Shown: positions 37,821 through 47,809, counted from the first letter of the stretch. The stretch: DNA of 64,000 nt from CAVTOO01 sp963736355 (GCA_963736355.1 CAVTOO010000009.1:177787-241786); one strand, 5' to 3'. The notes: a model not told the origin generated them from the sequence alone. Numbers and translations are program-made.

Positions 37821-39288
37821 TGACGCGTCTCTCCGGTATCGGATGCCAGCCGCCCCCCAGCGCCTGATACAAACTTACGACCGCCTGCAGACGAGCCAGT
37901 TGGGCCTGCACCAGCGTATCTTGAGACTGAAATAGTGCTAATTGCGTGTTTAGCACGGTTATGACGTCGATCGTACCCTCGCGGAACCGGGTTTCGGCGA
38001 GGCCGAACGCCCGCCGGGTGCTCTCCACCACCTGTCGCTGCAGCCGGACTCTTTCGCTGGTCTGGCGAATATCCATCAGCGCGTTGTCGACATCGGCGAA
38101 GGAGGACACCACGGCCTTGCGGTAGTTCTGCAGGGCCTCGTCCTGACGGGCCGACTGCAGCTCAAAATTGCTCTGAATGCGGAAGCCGTCGAAGACCGGC
38201 TGCGTGACGCCCGCAGCGAGGCTGTAGAAGGTGGCGTTCGGAGTGAACAGCGCAGACAACGCCGCGCTCTGAAAGCCGCCCGACCCGGTCAGCTGGATGC
38301 TCGGAAAAAACTGCGCGCGCGCGTTGCCGACATCGGCGGTCGTCGCCGCGAGAATGGATTCGGCGCGACGGATATCCGGTCGCTGCAGCAGCAGATCCGA
38401 CGGCAATCCCGGCGTCACACGCGGTGAGACGACGTTGCCCAGTCCGCCGCCGCGGACATTGAGGCTTTCCGGCGGGCGCGCGACCAGTGTCGCCAGTGTG
38501 TTCACGTTCAGGCTCAGCGCCTGACGCAGACTCGGCACGGCGGCGCGCTGACTGTTGAGCACGCTTTCCTGCTGCGCGAGTTCGAGATCGGTCACGGTGC
38601 CGGCAGTGACGCGCAGGCGGATAGCATCGTAGATGCGTTGCGCACTGGCGATGTTGTTTTGCGCGATGCGCAAACGGTCCTGCGCGGCGAGAACCTGAAA
38701 GTAAGCGTTGGCAACCGTCGCAAGCGTCGTAAGCGCGACCGTATCGGCTTCATAGCGCGTTGCGACCGCGCTTTCCTCGGCCGACAACGCAGCCGCGCGG
38801 TTCTTTCCCCAGATGTCGATTTCGTAGCTGGCGCTCAGGAACGCACGGTAGTTGTCGCTCGCGCGACCCGTCCCCGTCGAGCGCGGCGATTTCGACTGTG
38901 TCGCATCGAAGTCGCCGGTGATGGCGGGCAACAGCGGAGCGCCGGCAATGCGTGCCTGCGCGTCGGCCTGAACCACGCGGGCCTTGGCGGCGGCGATGTC
39001 GAGATTGACGGTCTGGGCTTCCTCGGCGAGGCGCGTCAGTTCGGCCGAACGGAAGCCGCGCCACCAGTCCAGCGCCGGAGGGGCCGCATCGGGCGCCGAC
39101 GGCCCATTCTTGTAGCGACCGGGCACATCGAGCGCCGGATCGCGCTGGTCGGTCGCGAGCATGCAACCGCCGAGCGCCATCGCAAGCCCGGCCGGGAACA
39201 AAAGCCTGTGCAGGGTCTTGATAGCGGCACGCCTCACGGCGCCCGCCCCACCCGCAGGTTTCGTCTGATCCGGATCGATGACGATCAC
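37810..39288 (-). CDS. Outer-membrane efflux lipoprotein, NodT family (TolC-like)
   Basis: An intact 492-residue outer-membrane factor. A lipobox (AMALGGCML, Cys near residue 42) ends the signal sequence; start at 39288 gives a long n-region, and an internal start is possible. The RND-type outer-membrane efflux domain is duplicated: LAEEAQTVNLDIAAAKARVV and ASYEIDIWGKNRAAALSAEE in the first half, and LLLQRPDIRRAESILAATTA with AAGVTQPVFDGFRIQSNFEL in the second. It is the first gene of the four-gene efflux operon (outer-membrane factor, adaptor, two pump subunits), which is therefore self-sufficient. No regulator adjoins it; the 268-base divergent region to 39557 should hold the promoter. Confidence 0.95.
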   Translation of the reverse strand: MIVIDPDQTKPAGGAGAVRRAAIKTLHRLLFPAGLAMALGGCMLATDQRDPALDVPGRYKNGPSAPDAAPPALDWWRGFRSAELTRLAEEAQTVNLDIAAAKARVVQADAQARIAGAPLLPAITGDFDATQSKSPRSTGTGRASDNYRAFLSASYEIDIWGKNRAAALSAEESAVATRYEADTVALTTLATVANAYFQVLAAQDRLRIAQNNIASAQRIYDAIRLRVTAGTVTDLELAQQESVLNSQRAAVPSLRQALSLNVNTLATLVARPPESLNVRGGGLGNVVSPRVTPGLPSDLLLQRPDIRRAESILAATTADVGNARAQFFPSIQLTGSGGFQSAALSALFTPNATFYSLAAGVTQPVFDGFRIQSNFELQSARQDEALQNYRKAVVSSFADVDNALMDIRQTSERVRLQRQVVESTRRAFGLAETRFREGTIDVITVLNTQLALFQSQDTLVQAQLARLQAVVSLYQALGGGWHPIPERRVNAP

Positions 39289-39556
39289 GCCTGCGCTCCC
39301 GCTCCCGCCCGGACAACGGACCCGCTCCGGGTACCGGTGATGGAACTTGCAAGGAAAACGGTGCTGGCAACGGCGAAAATCATGCGCCCACCATACCGGG
39401 TCGGCGGGGGGTATCCCAGCCCCGGACGGATTACGGTTCTGTCATGCTTCCGATAGCTGTGGACGGCCAACCCCGGCCGTTCCCGACCCCGTCTATTGCT
39501 CTGAAACCCGTTGGCTTTTCGCCCGTAGCTCATCAGCAAGCTAGGGGATCGGATTG

Positions 39557-40870
39557 ATGCGAATTGCGGTAATTGGAACGGGGATTGCTGGAAGTTCTGC
39601 GGCCTGGACATTGGCCCGTCACCACGAGGTAGTCGTCTACGAAAGGGAACTTCGGCCAGGCGGTCACAGTCATACGGTGGACATCCACTACGACGGCGAG
39701 GCTCTCGCGGTCGATACTGGGTTCATCGTCTTCAACGAACTGAACTACCCGGAACTCACGGCGCTGTTCGCGCGCCTGCAGGTGGAGACGACGGAAAGCT
39801 GCATGAGCTTTTCCGTCTCCGCCGATCACGGGCGCTTCGAATGGGCCGGCGGAGGTACGACATGGGGCGAGACGGCGCGCGGCCTGTTCGCCCAGCCGAG
39901 CAATCTATTCTCGCCGTCTTACTTGCGCATGCTGACGCACGTCCTGAAGTTCAACGAGCAAAGCACGCGCGACCTCGCCTCAGGTAAACTCGCGGACATC
40001 ACGCTCGGCGAATATTTCGCACGCGCCGGATTCTCGAAGCGCCTGCTGCACGATTATCTGGCGCCGATGGGCGCGGCGATCTGGTCGGCGCCGAGCAGCG
40101 AGATGCTCGACTTTCCGGCCGAGAATTTCGTGACCTTCTTCAACAATCATCGCTTGCTGCAATACGACCGGCCGGTCTGGCGCACGGTGAAAGGCGGCAG
40201 CCGGACCTATGTCGAAAAGCTGCTGGCGCCGCTGCGGCGCAATGTACGCCTCGGTCATGCGGTCACCTCGATTGAGCGGACATCGTCCGGCGTCGTCGTG
40301 CGCGATTCCGGCGGACACGTCGATACGTTCGATCATGTCGTGATTGCCGCGCACAGCGATCAGGCGCTCAACATGCTGGCGGATGCGAGTGCCGACGAGC
40401 GCGCGATCTTAAGCGCCATCCGCTATCGGCCGAACGATGTCTATCTGCATCGCGATGAACGGCTGATGCCGAAGCGTCGTCACGCGTGGGCGTCGTGGAA
40501 TTTCCTGAGCTGGCCGCGCGAGGGCGAGGCCGCCAATGATATGTCCGTCACCTACTGGATGAACCGCCTGCAAGGCATTCCGGCAGACAAGCCGCTCTTC
40601 GTCAGCCTCAACCCGCCGTTCCAGCCGGACCCGGACAAGACCTTCGGGCGCTATCTTTGCGATCACCCGCAATATGACCGCGCCGCTTTCGATGCGCAGA
40701 AGCGCCTCGACACGATTCAGGGCGTCAACGGCGTCTGGTTCTGCGGCGCATGGACGGGCTACGGCTTTCACGAAGACGGTCTGCGCTCCGGCCTTGCTGT
40801 CGCGCGCACGCTTGGCGCGGAGGCGCCATGGCATTCGGATACGTCCGCATTATCTGAAGCTGCGGAGTAG
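39557..40870 (+). CDS. FAD-dependent amine-oxidase-like oxidoreductase
   Basis: An intact 437-residue flavoprotein. ATG 39557 is preferred over the TTG just before it, with AGGGGATCGG upstream. The dinucleotide-binding motif IGTGIAGSSAAWTLARHHEV sits at residues 5-24, followed by VVYERELRPGGHSHTVDIHY. The C-terminal FAD contact is VWFCGAWTGYGFHEDGLRSG. This type is consistently linked to DUF1365 and cyclopropane-fatty-acid-synthase-like genes in proteobacteria, as here (4 bases to DUF1365). Related neighbourhoods in Rhodobacter take part in methylated and furan fatty acid formation, so a role in oxidising a membrane lipid acyl chain is plausible but unproven. Confidence 0.9.
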   Translation: MRIAVIGTGIAGSSAAWTLARHHEVVVYERELRPGGHSHTVDIHYDGEALAVDTGFIVFNELNYPELTALFARLQVETTESCMSFSVSADHGRFEWAGGGTTWGETARGLFAQPSNLFSPSYLRMLTHVLKFNEQSTRDLASGKLADITLGEYFARAGFSKRLLHDYLAPMGAAIWSAPSSEMLDFPAENFVTFFNNHRLLQYDRPVWRTVKGGSRTYVEKLLAPLRRNVRLGHAVTSIERTSSGVVVRDSGGHVDTFDHVVIAAHSDQALNMLADASADERAILSAIRYRPNDVYLHRDERLMPKRRHAWASWNFLSWPREGEAANDMSVTYWMNRLQGIPADKPLFVSLNPPFQPDPDKTFGRYLCDHPQYDRAAFDAQKRLDTIQGVNGVWFCGAWTGYGFHEDGLRSGLAVARTLGAEAPWHSDTSALSEAAE

Positions 40871-40874
40871 TCTG

Positions 40875-41702
40875 ATGACCGGCTCACCGCACACCGACGC
40901 CCCCGCCGCGCTCTATCGCGGCGACGTCATGCATGCGCGGCTGAAACCGAAGCCGCATCGTTTTACCTATCGCGTCGCGAGCCTCCTGATCGACCTCGAT
41001 CGGCTGGACGACGCCGATCGCCTGACCCCGCTGTTCGGCGTCAATCGGCGCGCGCTCTATGCTTTCCATGAGAAGGATCATGGCCCGCGCGATGGATCGT
41101 CCCTCGCCGCTTACGTGCGAGAGACGGCGCATCGCCATGGCCTCGATCTGTCCGGCGGTCGAACGACGCTGCTCTGTTATCCGCGCATGTTCGGGCACGT
41201 CTTCAATCCGCTGTCGGTCTATTTCTGCCACGACCGCAACGGCACTCTTGCGCTTCTGATCTATGAAGTCCGCAACACCTTCGGTGAAACGCATTCCTAC
41301 GTGTTGCCAGTCCGCGATCACCAACGCACGAGCTCCGGCATTCGTCAGTCGCAGGACAAGCAGTTTTACGTCTCGCCCTTCATCGCCATGGACATGCACT
41401 ACCATTTCCGCATTTCGCCGCCGGGCGAAGAGGTCAAGCTGCGCATCCTCGAAACCGATACTGACGGTCCGCTGCTCGCCGCGACGTTCCACGGGTGCCG
41501 CGCGCCGCTCTCTACAGCGTCCCTGCTGCGCCTGTTCGCGACGCTGCCCTTCATGACCTTCAAGATCGTGGGCGGCATCCTCTTTGAGGCCGCACGCCTG
41601 TGGCTCAAGGGCATCCACCTCGTTCCCCGGCCGCAGCCCCGTCCCGCTGCGGTGCAGAATCCGGGTGCCCCCCGGCATTCGGACACCCCCAAGGCGGCTT
41701 GA
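40875..41702 (+). CDS. DUF1365 domain-containing protein
   Basis: An intact 275-residue protein. The ATG at 40875 follows the FAD enzyme stop by four bases; the family begins directly after (LYRGDVMHARLKPKPHRFTY). Family landmarks are LDDADRLTPLFGVNRRALYA, GRTTLLCYPRMFGHVFNPLS followed by VYFCHD, and EVRNTFGETHSYVLP. The domain has no proven chemistry but nearly always accompanies an FAD oxidoreductase and a cyclopropane-synthase-type methyltransferase, suggesting a step on membrane lipid acyl chains. No signal peptide is visible; a hydrophobic stretch near residues 220-245 (LPFMTFKIVGGILFEAARLW) could touch the membrane. Confidence 0.9.
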   Translation: MTGSPHTDAPAALYRGDVMHARLKPKPHRFTYRVASLLIDLDRLDDADRLTPLFGVNRRALYAFHEKDHGPRDGSSLAAYVRETAHRHGLDLSGGRTTLLCYPRMFGHVFNPLSVYFCHDRNGTLALLIYEVRNTFGETHSYVLPVRDHQRTSSGIRQSQDKQFYVSPFIAMDMHYHFRISPPGEEVKLRILETDTDGPLLAATFHGCRAPLSTASLLRLFATLPFMTFKIVGGILFEAARLWLKGIHLVPRPQPRPAAVQNPGAPRHSDTPKAA

Positions 41703-41727
41703 AATCCTCGCCGAGTTTGAGACAATC

Positions 41728-42962
41728 ATGCCAATGACCCAGCACCTCGCTGTCAGTCCCGCGACCATCGACCAGACGCTGGCCGATCTGCCCCGGCCGG
41801 CGCGACTGGCGTTCGGGCTTGCTGCGAAACTCAAATACGGCACGCTGGACGTGACGCTGCCCGATGGCCGCGTATTGCGCTTCGGCGGCATCGAGCCCGG
41901 TCCCGCAGCCGCGATGATCGTCCACGATTACGGCTTCGCCTGGCGTCTCATCAATGGCGGTGACCTCGGCATCGCGGAAGCCTATTTGCGCGGCGAATGG
42001 GATACCCCTGACCTGACGCAGTTCCTCTACATCTTCTGCGTCAATCACGAGACGATCCAGTCGATGCTCGGCGACAACCCCGTGATGCGCATGCTGCAGC
42101 TGATGCGCCACTGGATGAACCGCAACACCAAGCGCCGCGCGAGGCGCAACATTTTCGCCCACTACGATATCGGCAATCGCTTCTATTCGGCCTGGCTCGA
42201 CCGCTCGATGACGTATTCCTCGGCGATCTTCGAGGACAACACCAACGATCTCGCCAAGGCGCAGGAAACAAAATACCGCCGTCTCGCCGAAGCCATCGGT
42301 CTTCAGCCCGGCCATTCCGTGCTGGAGATCGGCTGCGGATGGGGTGGCTTCGCGGAGTTCGCCGCGCGTAATTACGACGCCCGCGTCGTCGGGCTGACCA
42401 TCTCCGCCGAGCAGCGCGACTACGCGCGCAAACGTATTTTCGAAGCCGGGCTGAACGAGAAGGTCGAATTCGCTTTCAGGATTATCGCGACGAACAGGGC
42501 ATCTATGACCGCATCGCCTCCATCGAGATGATCGAGGCCGTCGGCGAGGAATTCTGGCCGCGCTATTTCGCGCAGATCCGCGACCGGCTGGTCTCTGGCG
42601 GCATGGCTGGTATTCAGGCGATCACCATCCAGGACAAGTTCTTCGACACCTACCGCCGTGAAGTCGATTTCATCCAGCGCTACATCTTCCCGGGCGGGAT
42701 GTTGCCCTCACCCGGCATGCTCAAGGCACTCGGAGATCGCTTCGGTATTCCTGTTATCCGCGAGCGCGTGTTCGGAGAAGATTATGCGCGTACACTCGCC
42801 ACCTGGCGGGACAATTTCCGCGCCGCATGGCCGAACCTGACGCCGCTCGGCTTCGACGAGCGGTTCCGCCGCACCTGGGAATATTACCTGTCTTACTGCG
42901 AGGCCGGCTTCCGCTCCGGCAACATCGACGTCCGGCAGATTGTTTTCGCCAAAACGGCTTAA
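41728..42962 (+). CDS. Cyclopropane-fatty-acid-synthase-like SAM methyltransferase (one frameshift)
   Basis: About 411 residues, a CFA/Cfa2 family enzyme that methylates unsaturated acyl chains of phospholipids. The N-terminal domain has VHDYGFAWRLINGGDLGIAE. The catalytic domain has IFAHYDIGNRFYSAWLDRSM, the SAM site VLEIGCGWGGFAEFAARNYD and the late motif FIQRYIFPGGMLPSPGMLKA. One base is missing near 42476 (GCTTTCAGG probably GCTTTTCAGG, restoring FAFQDYRDEQG and IASIEMIEAVG). Third gene of the FAD-oxidoreductase/DUF1365 operon, 25 bases downstream. It could make cyclopropane, methyl-branched or precursor furan fatty acids. Confidence 0.9.
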
Positions 42963-42973
42963 GCGCAGGCTTG

Positions 42974-43036
42974 TCAAAGGACATTTCGCGGTCTTGTGCC
43001 GCCCGGCCCGCTCTATTAGGGTCGCCCGTCCTTTGA
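42974..43036. repeat. Inverted repeat between the CFA-like and cysteine synthase genes
   Basis: Perfect nine-base arms TCAAAGGAC (42974-42982) and GTCCTTTGA (43028-43036) enclose 45 bases. They occupy almost the whole gap between the methyltransferase stop and the cysteine synthase start. It could be a weak terminator or a leader structure; nothing identifies a known riboswitch. Confidence 0.4.
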
Positions 43037-43046
43037 AAGATTCCGC

Positions 43047-44089
43047 ATGACCTTCAAAAACGGCCTCGTCGAGGCGTCGGCAATACGCCGCTGATCCGGC
43101 TCAAGCGCGCCTCCGAAGCGACCGGCTGCAAGATCCTCGGCAAGGCCGAGTTCCTGAATCCCGGCCAGTCGGTGAAGGACCGCGCCGCGCTCTTCATCAT
43201 CCGCGACGCCGATCGAGCGCGGCGCTGCTGAAGCCGGGCGGCGTCATCGTCGAAGGCACCGCCGGCAATACCGGCATCGGCCTCGCGCTGGTCGGCAACG
43301 CGCTGGGCTTCCGCACCGTCATCGTCATCCCGGAGACGCAGAGCCAGGAGAAGAAGGACATGCTGCGGCTGTGCCGGCGCCGAGCTGGTCGAGGTGCCGG
43401 CCGTCCCCTATCGCCAACCCGAACAACTACGTGAAGGTGTCCGGCCGCCTCGCCGAGGAGCTGGCGAAGACCGAGCCGAACGGCGCGATCTGGGCCAACC
43501 AGTTCGACAACGTCGCCAACCGCGCGGGCCCATATCGAGACGACCGGCCCGGAGATCTGGGAGCAGACCGACGGCAAGGTCGACGGCTTCATCTGCGCCG
43601 TCGGCACCGGCGGCACGCTCGCCGGCGTCGCCATGGCGCTGAAGGAGCGCAACCCGAACGTCAAGATCGGCCTCGCCGACCCGATGGGCGCGGCGCTCTA
43701 CAGCTACTACACGACCGGCGAGCTGAAGGCCGAAGGCTCCTCGATCACCGAGGGCATCGGCCAGGGCCGCATCACCGCCAACCTCGAAGGCGCGCCCGTC
43801 GACGTCGCCTACCAGATCCCCGACGCCGAGGCGCTGCCGATCGTCTTCGACCTGCTGCGAGCACGAGGGCCTGTGCCTCGGCGGCTCGTCCGGCATCAAC
43901 GTCGCCGGCGCGATCCGCCTCGCCAAGGAGCTCGGCCCGGGCCACACCATCGTGACCATCCTGTGCGACTACGGCACGCGCTACCAGTCGAAGCTGTTCA
44001 ACCCGGACTTCCTGCGCGCGAAGGACCTGCCGGTGCCGGCCTGGCTCGAACGGCATTCGACCATCAACGTGCCGTTTCAGGCGACCTGA
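43047..44089 (+). CDS. Cysteine synthase family PLP enzyme (frameshifts)
   Basis: About 347 residues. It starts MTFKNGLVEA, then with corrections GNTPLIRLKRASEATGCKIL and the PLP-lysine motif NPGQSVKDRAALFII. The phosphate-binding loop is VEGTAGNTGIGLALVGNALG, and FICAVGTGGTLAGVAMALKE is the second glycine loop. It ends ILCDYGTRYQSKLFNPDFLR. Six single-base errors were located: one deletion near 43076 (GCGTCGG for GCGATCGG) and insertions near 43206, 43377, 43411, 43525 and 43860, most an extra C or G. The gene makes L-cysteine from O-acetylserine and sulfide. It is longer than CysK/CysM of E. coli and belongs to the cysteine synthase A type common in alphaproteobacteria. Confidence 0.8.
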
Positions 44090-44109
44090 GGTTCGCAGCG
44101 AGGGCTGTC

Positions 44110-44664
44110 ATGGTCGTGCATGCCATCGTTCCCCTGACACCCGCTGACGCGCACGCCCGGCGCGCCGATCTCGTCGAGCTCCTGATCGATTCCGTCGCAG
44201 CGGCGCATCGGTGAACTTCATCAAGCCGATGACGGCAGCCAAGGCCGAAGCGTGGTGGGACGGCGCCTTCGCCAGCCATGCGCGTGGCGAGCGCGTCATC
44301 CTTGCCGCCTTGCGCGAGGGCCGCGTCGACGGCACCGTACAACTCGTCCCGGCACCGCAGGAAAATCAGGCGTTTCGCGCAGATGTTCAAAGATGCTGGT
44401 GTCGCTCGCGCGCCCGCCGCGCCGGGCTCGGCATGGCGCTGTTGCGCGCGGCGGAAGACGGACGCGCGACCGCTCGGTCGCACCGCTGCTGACGCTCGAC
44501 ACCGAGGGCGGCAGCGCCGGCGACCGGCTCTATGCGAAGGCCGGCTGGATCAGGTTCGGCGAGGTGCCGGGCTTCGCGGCGACGGCAACCGGGCCGCGAC
44601 GGCAGGCCGGCGCGCGCGAGCCCGTCGCGGGCCGTTCGATCGGCTGGACAAGGAGGCTTCATAG
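44110..44664 (+). CDS. GNAT family N-acetyltransferase (frameshifts)
   Basis: About 184 residues after joining three frames. The N-terminal part is IVPLTPADAHARRADLVELL; the central part is MTAAKAEAWWDGAFASHARG and EGRVDGTVQLVPAPQENQ. The acetyl-CoA loop region follows as ARRAGLGMALLRAAEDGRA, then LLTLDTEGGSAGDRLYAKAG and WIRFGEVPGFA. The pattern is that of small GNAT acetyltransferases acting on amino acids or antibiotics. Breaks near 44205, 44370, 44455, 44485 and 44595 are single bases, so the C-terminus is the least certain part. Its stop is about 14 bases from the convergent end of aapP. Confidence 0.6.
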
Positions 44665-44678
44665 CGATGACGGCGGGG

Positions 44679-45466
44679 TCAGTGCAGGATCTGGCTGAGG
44701 AACAGCTTGGTGCGCTCGTGCTGCGGATTGCGCGAAGAACTCGTCCGGCTGCGTTCATCTCGACGATCTGGCCCTGATCCATGAAGATGACGCGGTTGGC
44801 GACCTGCCGCGCAAAGCCCATTTCGTGGGTCACGCACAGCATGGTCATGCCGTCTTCGGCCAGCTGCACCATCACGTCGAGCACTTCCTTGACCATTTCC
44901 GGATCGAGCGCCGAGGTCGGCTCGTCGAACAGCATGATCTTCGGGTTCATGCACAGCGACGCGCGCGATCGCCACGCGCTGCTGCTGGCCGCCCGACAGC
45001 TGGCCCGGGATATTTGCTGCGCCTGCTCCGGAATCTTGCACGCGCTCGAGATAGTGCATCGCGACTTCCTCGGCCTCCGCCTTGGGCATCTTGCGCACCC
45101 AGATCGGCGCCAGCGTGCAGTTCTCCAGGATGCGTCAGATGCGGAAACAGGTTGAAGTGCTGGAACACCATGCCGACTTCGCGCCGCACCTCGTCGATCT
45201 CGCTTGAGGTCGTTGGTCAGTTCGATGCCGTCGACGATGATCTGGCCCTGCTGGTGCTCCTCCAGCCGGTTGATGCAGCGGATCAGCGTCGACTTGCCGG
45301 AGCCGGACGGCCCGCAGATGACGATGCGCTCGCCGCGCATGACCGTGAGGTTGATGTCGCGCAGCACATGGAAGTCGCCGTACCATTTGTGCATGCCGAC
45401 GATTTCGATCGCGACATCGCTTTCCGAGATCTGCGGCGTCGGGGCCTGCGCGGTTGCGGTCGACAT
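44679..45466 (-). CDS. aapP: General L-amino acid ABC transporter ATP-binding protein AapP (frameshifts)
   Basis: About 262 residues, starting MSTATAQAPTPQISESDVAI and MHKWYGDFHVLRDINLTVMR. Walker A is CGPSGSGKSTLIRCINRLEE, the Q-loop is MVFQHFNLFPHL, the signature is QLSGGQQQRVAIAR, Walker B is IMLFDEPTSALDPEMVKEVL and the H-loop is LCVTHEMGFARQVANRVIFM. It ends ERTKLFLSQILH, the standard end of polar amino-acid importer ATPases. Single-base breaks occur near 45205, 45135, 45030, 45015, 44960, 44765 and 44730. Last gene of aapJQMP; it drives broad-range L-amino acid import described in Rhizobium. Confidence 0.85.
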
Positions 45467-45469
45467 ACT

Positions 45470-46620
45470 CTACCTCCGTTGCGCGCGGCGAGCCGCGGTT
45501 CCACGTTCCGGGCGTAGCGCGACATGCGTAGCAGCAGGCGAAATACACCAATGCCGCGAACACGTAGCCGGTCGCGCTGGTGACCGGCGTCGCCCATTTC
45601 GGGTCGATGCGCGCGACCTCGATGGTCTGCAGGAAGTCGAACATGCCGACGATGGCGACCAGCGTCGTGTCCTTGAACAGCGCAATGTAGCTGTTGACGA
45701 TGTTGGGGATCGTCGTGCGCAGCGCCTGCGGCAGGATGATGAAGACCATCATCTGCCAGTAGTTGAGGCCGAGCGCCATCGCCGCCTTCGTACTGACCGC
45801 GCGGCATGGCCTGCAGGCCGCCGCGCACCACTTCGGCCATATAGGCGGACGCGAACAGCGTGACGCCGATCAGCGCGCGGAGCAGTTTGTCCGGCGACCA
45901 CGCGTGCGGCACGAACAGCGGCAGCATGACGCTGGCCATGAACAGCACGGTGATCAGCGGCACGCCGCGCACGAACTCGATGAACAGCGATGCGAGAACA
46001 AGCGGACCACCGGCATGTCGCGATCGCCGCCCGAGCGCCAGCAGGATGCCGAGCGGCAGCGAGACCACGATGCCGACGACCGAAACCACGAGCGTGACGA
46101 GGAAGCCGCCCCACAGCACGGTGTCGACGTGGGGCAAGCCGATCAATGCCCAGCCGTTCAGCAGAATGAACGACGCGATCGGCACGATCACGAAGAAGTA
46201 AATCGCGCCCAGATCGCGGCGCGGCGCGCGCAGCCACAGCATCCAGTAAGATGCCCACGCCAGCAGGACGAAGAACAAGTCGACCCGCCAGCGCTGGGGA
46301 TCGGATAGGAGCCGTAGATGAAGAAGGCAGACGCTCGCGCACGAACGCCCAGCAGGCCCCACCACGGGCCGTGCGTCCAGACACGGCAGGCTTCGCGGTC
46401 GGCGCCGGTCCAGACCGCATCGACAATCAGGAAGCGCAGGATCGCGCGGGACAGACCAGAGAAGAGCAAGCCGCCAGATCAGCGTCAGGACACCGTCCGG
46501 AAGCGACTGGAACAGGTTCGCGCGCATCCACGCCGATGGCACCGGTCGTCTTGCGCGGCGGCGGCAGCGCCTGGACAGGCGCCAGTTGAACGTAGGCGTG
46601 CGGTCTGGTGTCGCGGTCAT
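45470..46620 (-). CDS. aapM: General L-amino acid ABC transporter permease AapM (frameshifts)
   Basis: About 383 residues starting MTATPDRTPTFNWRLS four bases after the aapQ stop. Traceable segments are YWMLWLRAPRRDLGAIYFFV, LPHVDTVLWGGFLVTLVVSV and VGIVVSLPLGILLALGRRS, then FIEFVRGVPLITVLFMASVM and the periplasmic/core part FASAYMAEVVRGGLQAMPRG. The end is ALFKDTTLVAIVGMFDFLQT followed by ATGYVFAALVYFACCYAMSR. Numerous one-base shifts (near 46540, 46460, 46320, 46245, 46020, 45800 and 45525) break the frame, and the N-terminal third is the most damaged. Overlap/spacings with aapQ and aapP and the AapM-specific long N-terminus support the assignment. Confidence 0.8.
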
Positions 46621-46623
46621 GGC

Positions 46624-47809
46624 TCAGCGCTCCACCAGCGCAATGCGGGTGTTGTACCAGTTCATGACCAACGAGGTGGCCAGGCTGAGAGCAGATAGAC
46701 GCCCATGGTGATGGCGATGACTTCGACCGCCTGCCCGGTCTGGTTCAGCACCGTGCCGGCGAAGACCTGCACGAGGTCGGGATAGCCGATCGCAACCGCG
46801 AGCGAGGAGTTCTTGGTCAGGTTGAGATACTGGTTGGTCAGCGGCGGAATGATCACCCGCATCGCCTGCGGCATGATGACCAGCCGCAGGGTCGGCTGCG
46901 TGCGCAGGCCGAGCGAATACGCCGCTTCCGTCTGTCCGTGCGAGACCGCCAGGATGCCGGCGCGCACGATTTCGGCGATGAACGCAGCCGTGTAGATCGA
47001 CAATCCGAACAGCAGCGCCACGAATTCGGGCAGCACTTCATGCCGCCGCGAATGTTGAAGCGACCGAGGTCGGGATAGGCAAAAGTCAAAGGCGCGCCGA
47101 GCGCGAGGAAAATCACGAGCGGCAGCGCGATCACGAGGCCGAGCGCCACCAGCCAGACCGGCGAGGCCTGTCCGGTTTTCTCCTGCTTCTGCGTTCGCAT
47201 AAATGCGATAGGCGATCGCGCCGACGATGCCGCGAAAAACGCGATCACGACATAGCGAAATCCTGCGCCGGAATCGGCTCCGGCACGAAGACGCCGCGAT
47301 TGTTGAGATAAATGCCGCCCCAAAACTGAATGCTGTCGCGGAATTCCGGCAACGCCTTCAGCACCGCGTTGTACCAGAACAGCAATTGCAGCAGCAGCGG
47401 GATGTTGCGGAACAGTTCGACATAAGCCGCGGCCAGCTTCGCCACGAGCCAGTTCTTCGACAGCCGCAGCGATGCCGATGGTAAATCCGATGACTGTCGC
47501 CAGGATGATGCCGAGGACCGCAACCAGCAGCGTATTGAGAAGACCGACCCAGAAGGCGCGGCCATAGGTGGAGGCGGCCACGGTGTATTCGATCAGCGTC
47601 TGGCTGATGTCGAAGCCGGCAACGTCGTTCCAGAATCCGAAGCCCGATGCGATGCGAGCTTTGGCGAGGTTCGTCGCCGCGTTGTCGATCGCGGCATAGA
47701 CCAGAAAGCCGATGATGGCGCACAGCAGTACCTGATAGGCAATACTGCGAACCCTCGGGTCGTAGAGCAGCGAAACTTTCGGCCGCTCGCTTCCGCTGGT
47801 AACGCTCAT
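46624..47809 (-). CDS. aapQ: General L-amino acid ABC transporter permease AapQ (frameshifts)
   Basis: About 395 residues starting MSVTSGSERPKVSLLYDPRV. Conserved stretches include YGRAFWVGLLNTLLVAVLGI, AAAYVELFRNIPLLLQLLFW, FVALLFGLSIYTAAFIAEIV and ILAVSHGQTEAAYSLGLRTQ (EAA loop). They continue NQYLNLTKNSSLAVAIGYPD and end VMNWYNTRIALVER. The long N-terminus with a large periplasmic region before the permease fold is typical of AapQ. One-base breaks near 47470, 47265, 47195 and 46690 separate otherwise perfect segments. It follows the hairpin that separates it from aapJ. Confidence 0.85.

Noticed and set aside
42963..43046. SAM-II or other riboswitch upstream of cysteine synthase
   Set aside because: Only a simple inverted repeat is seen; the conserved pseudoknot sequences of SAM-II are not recognisable and the gap is short.
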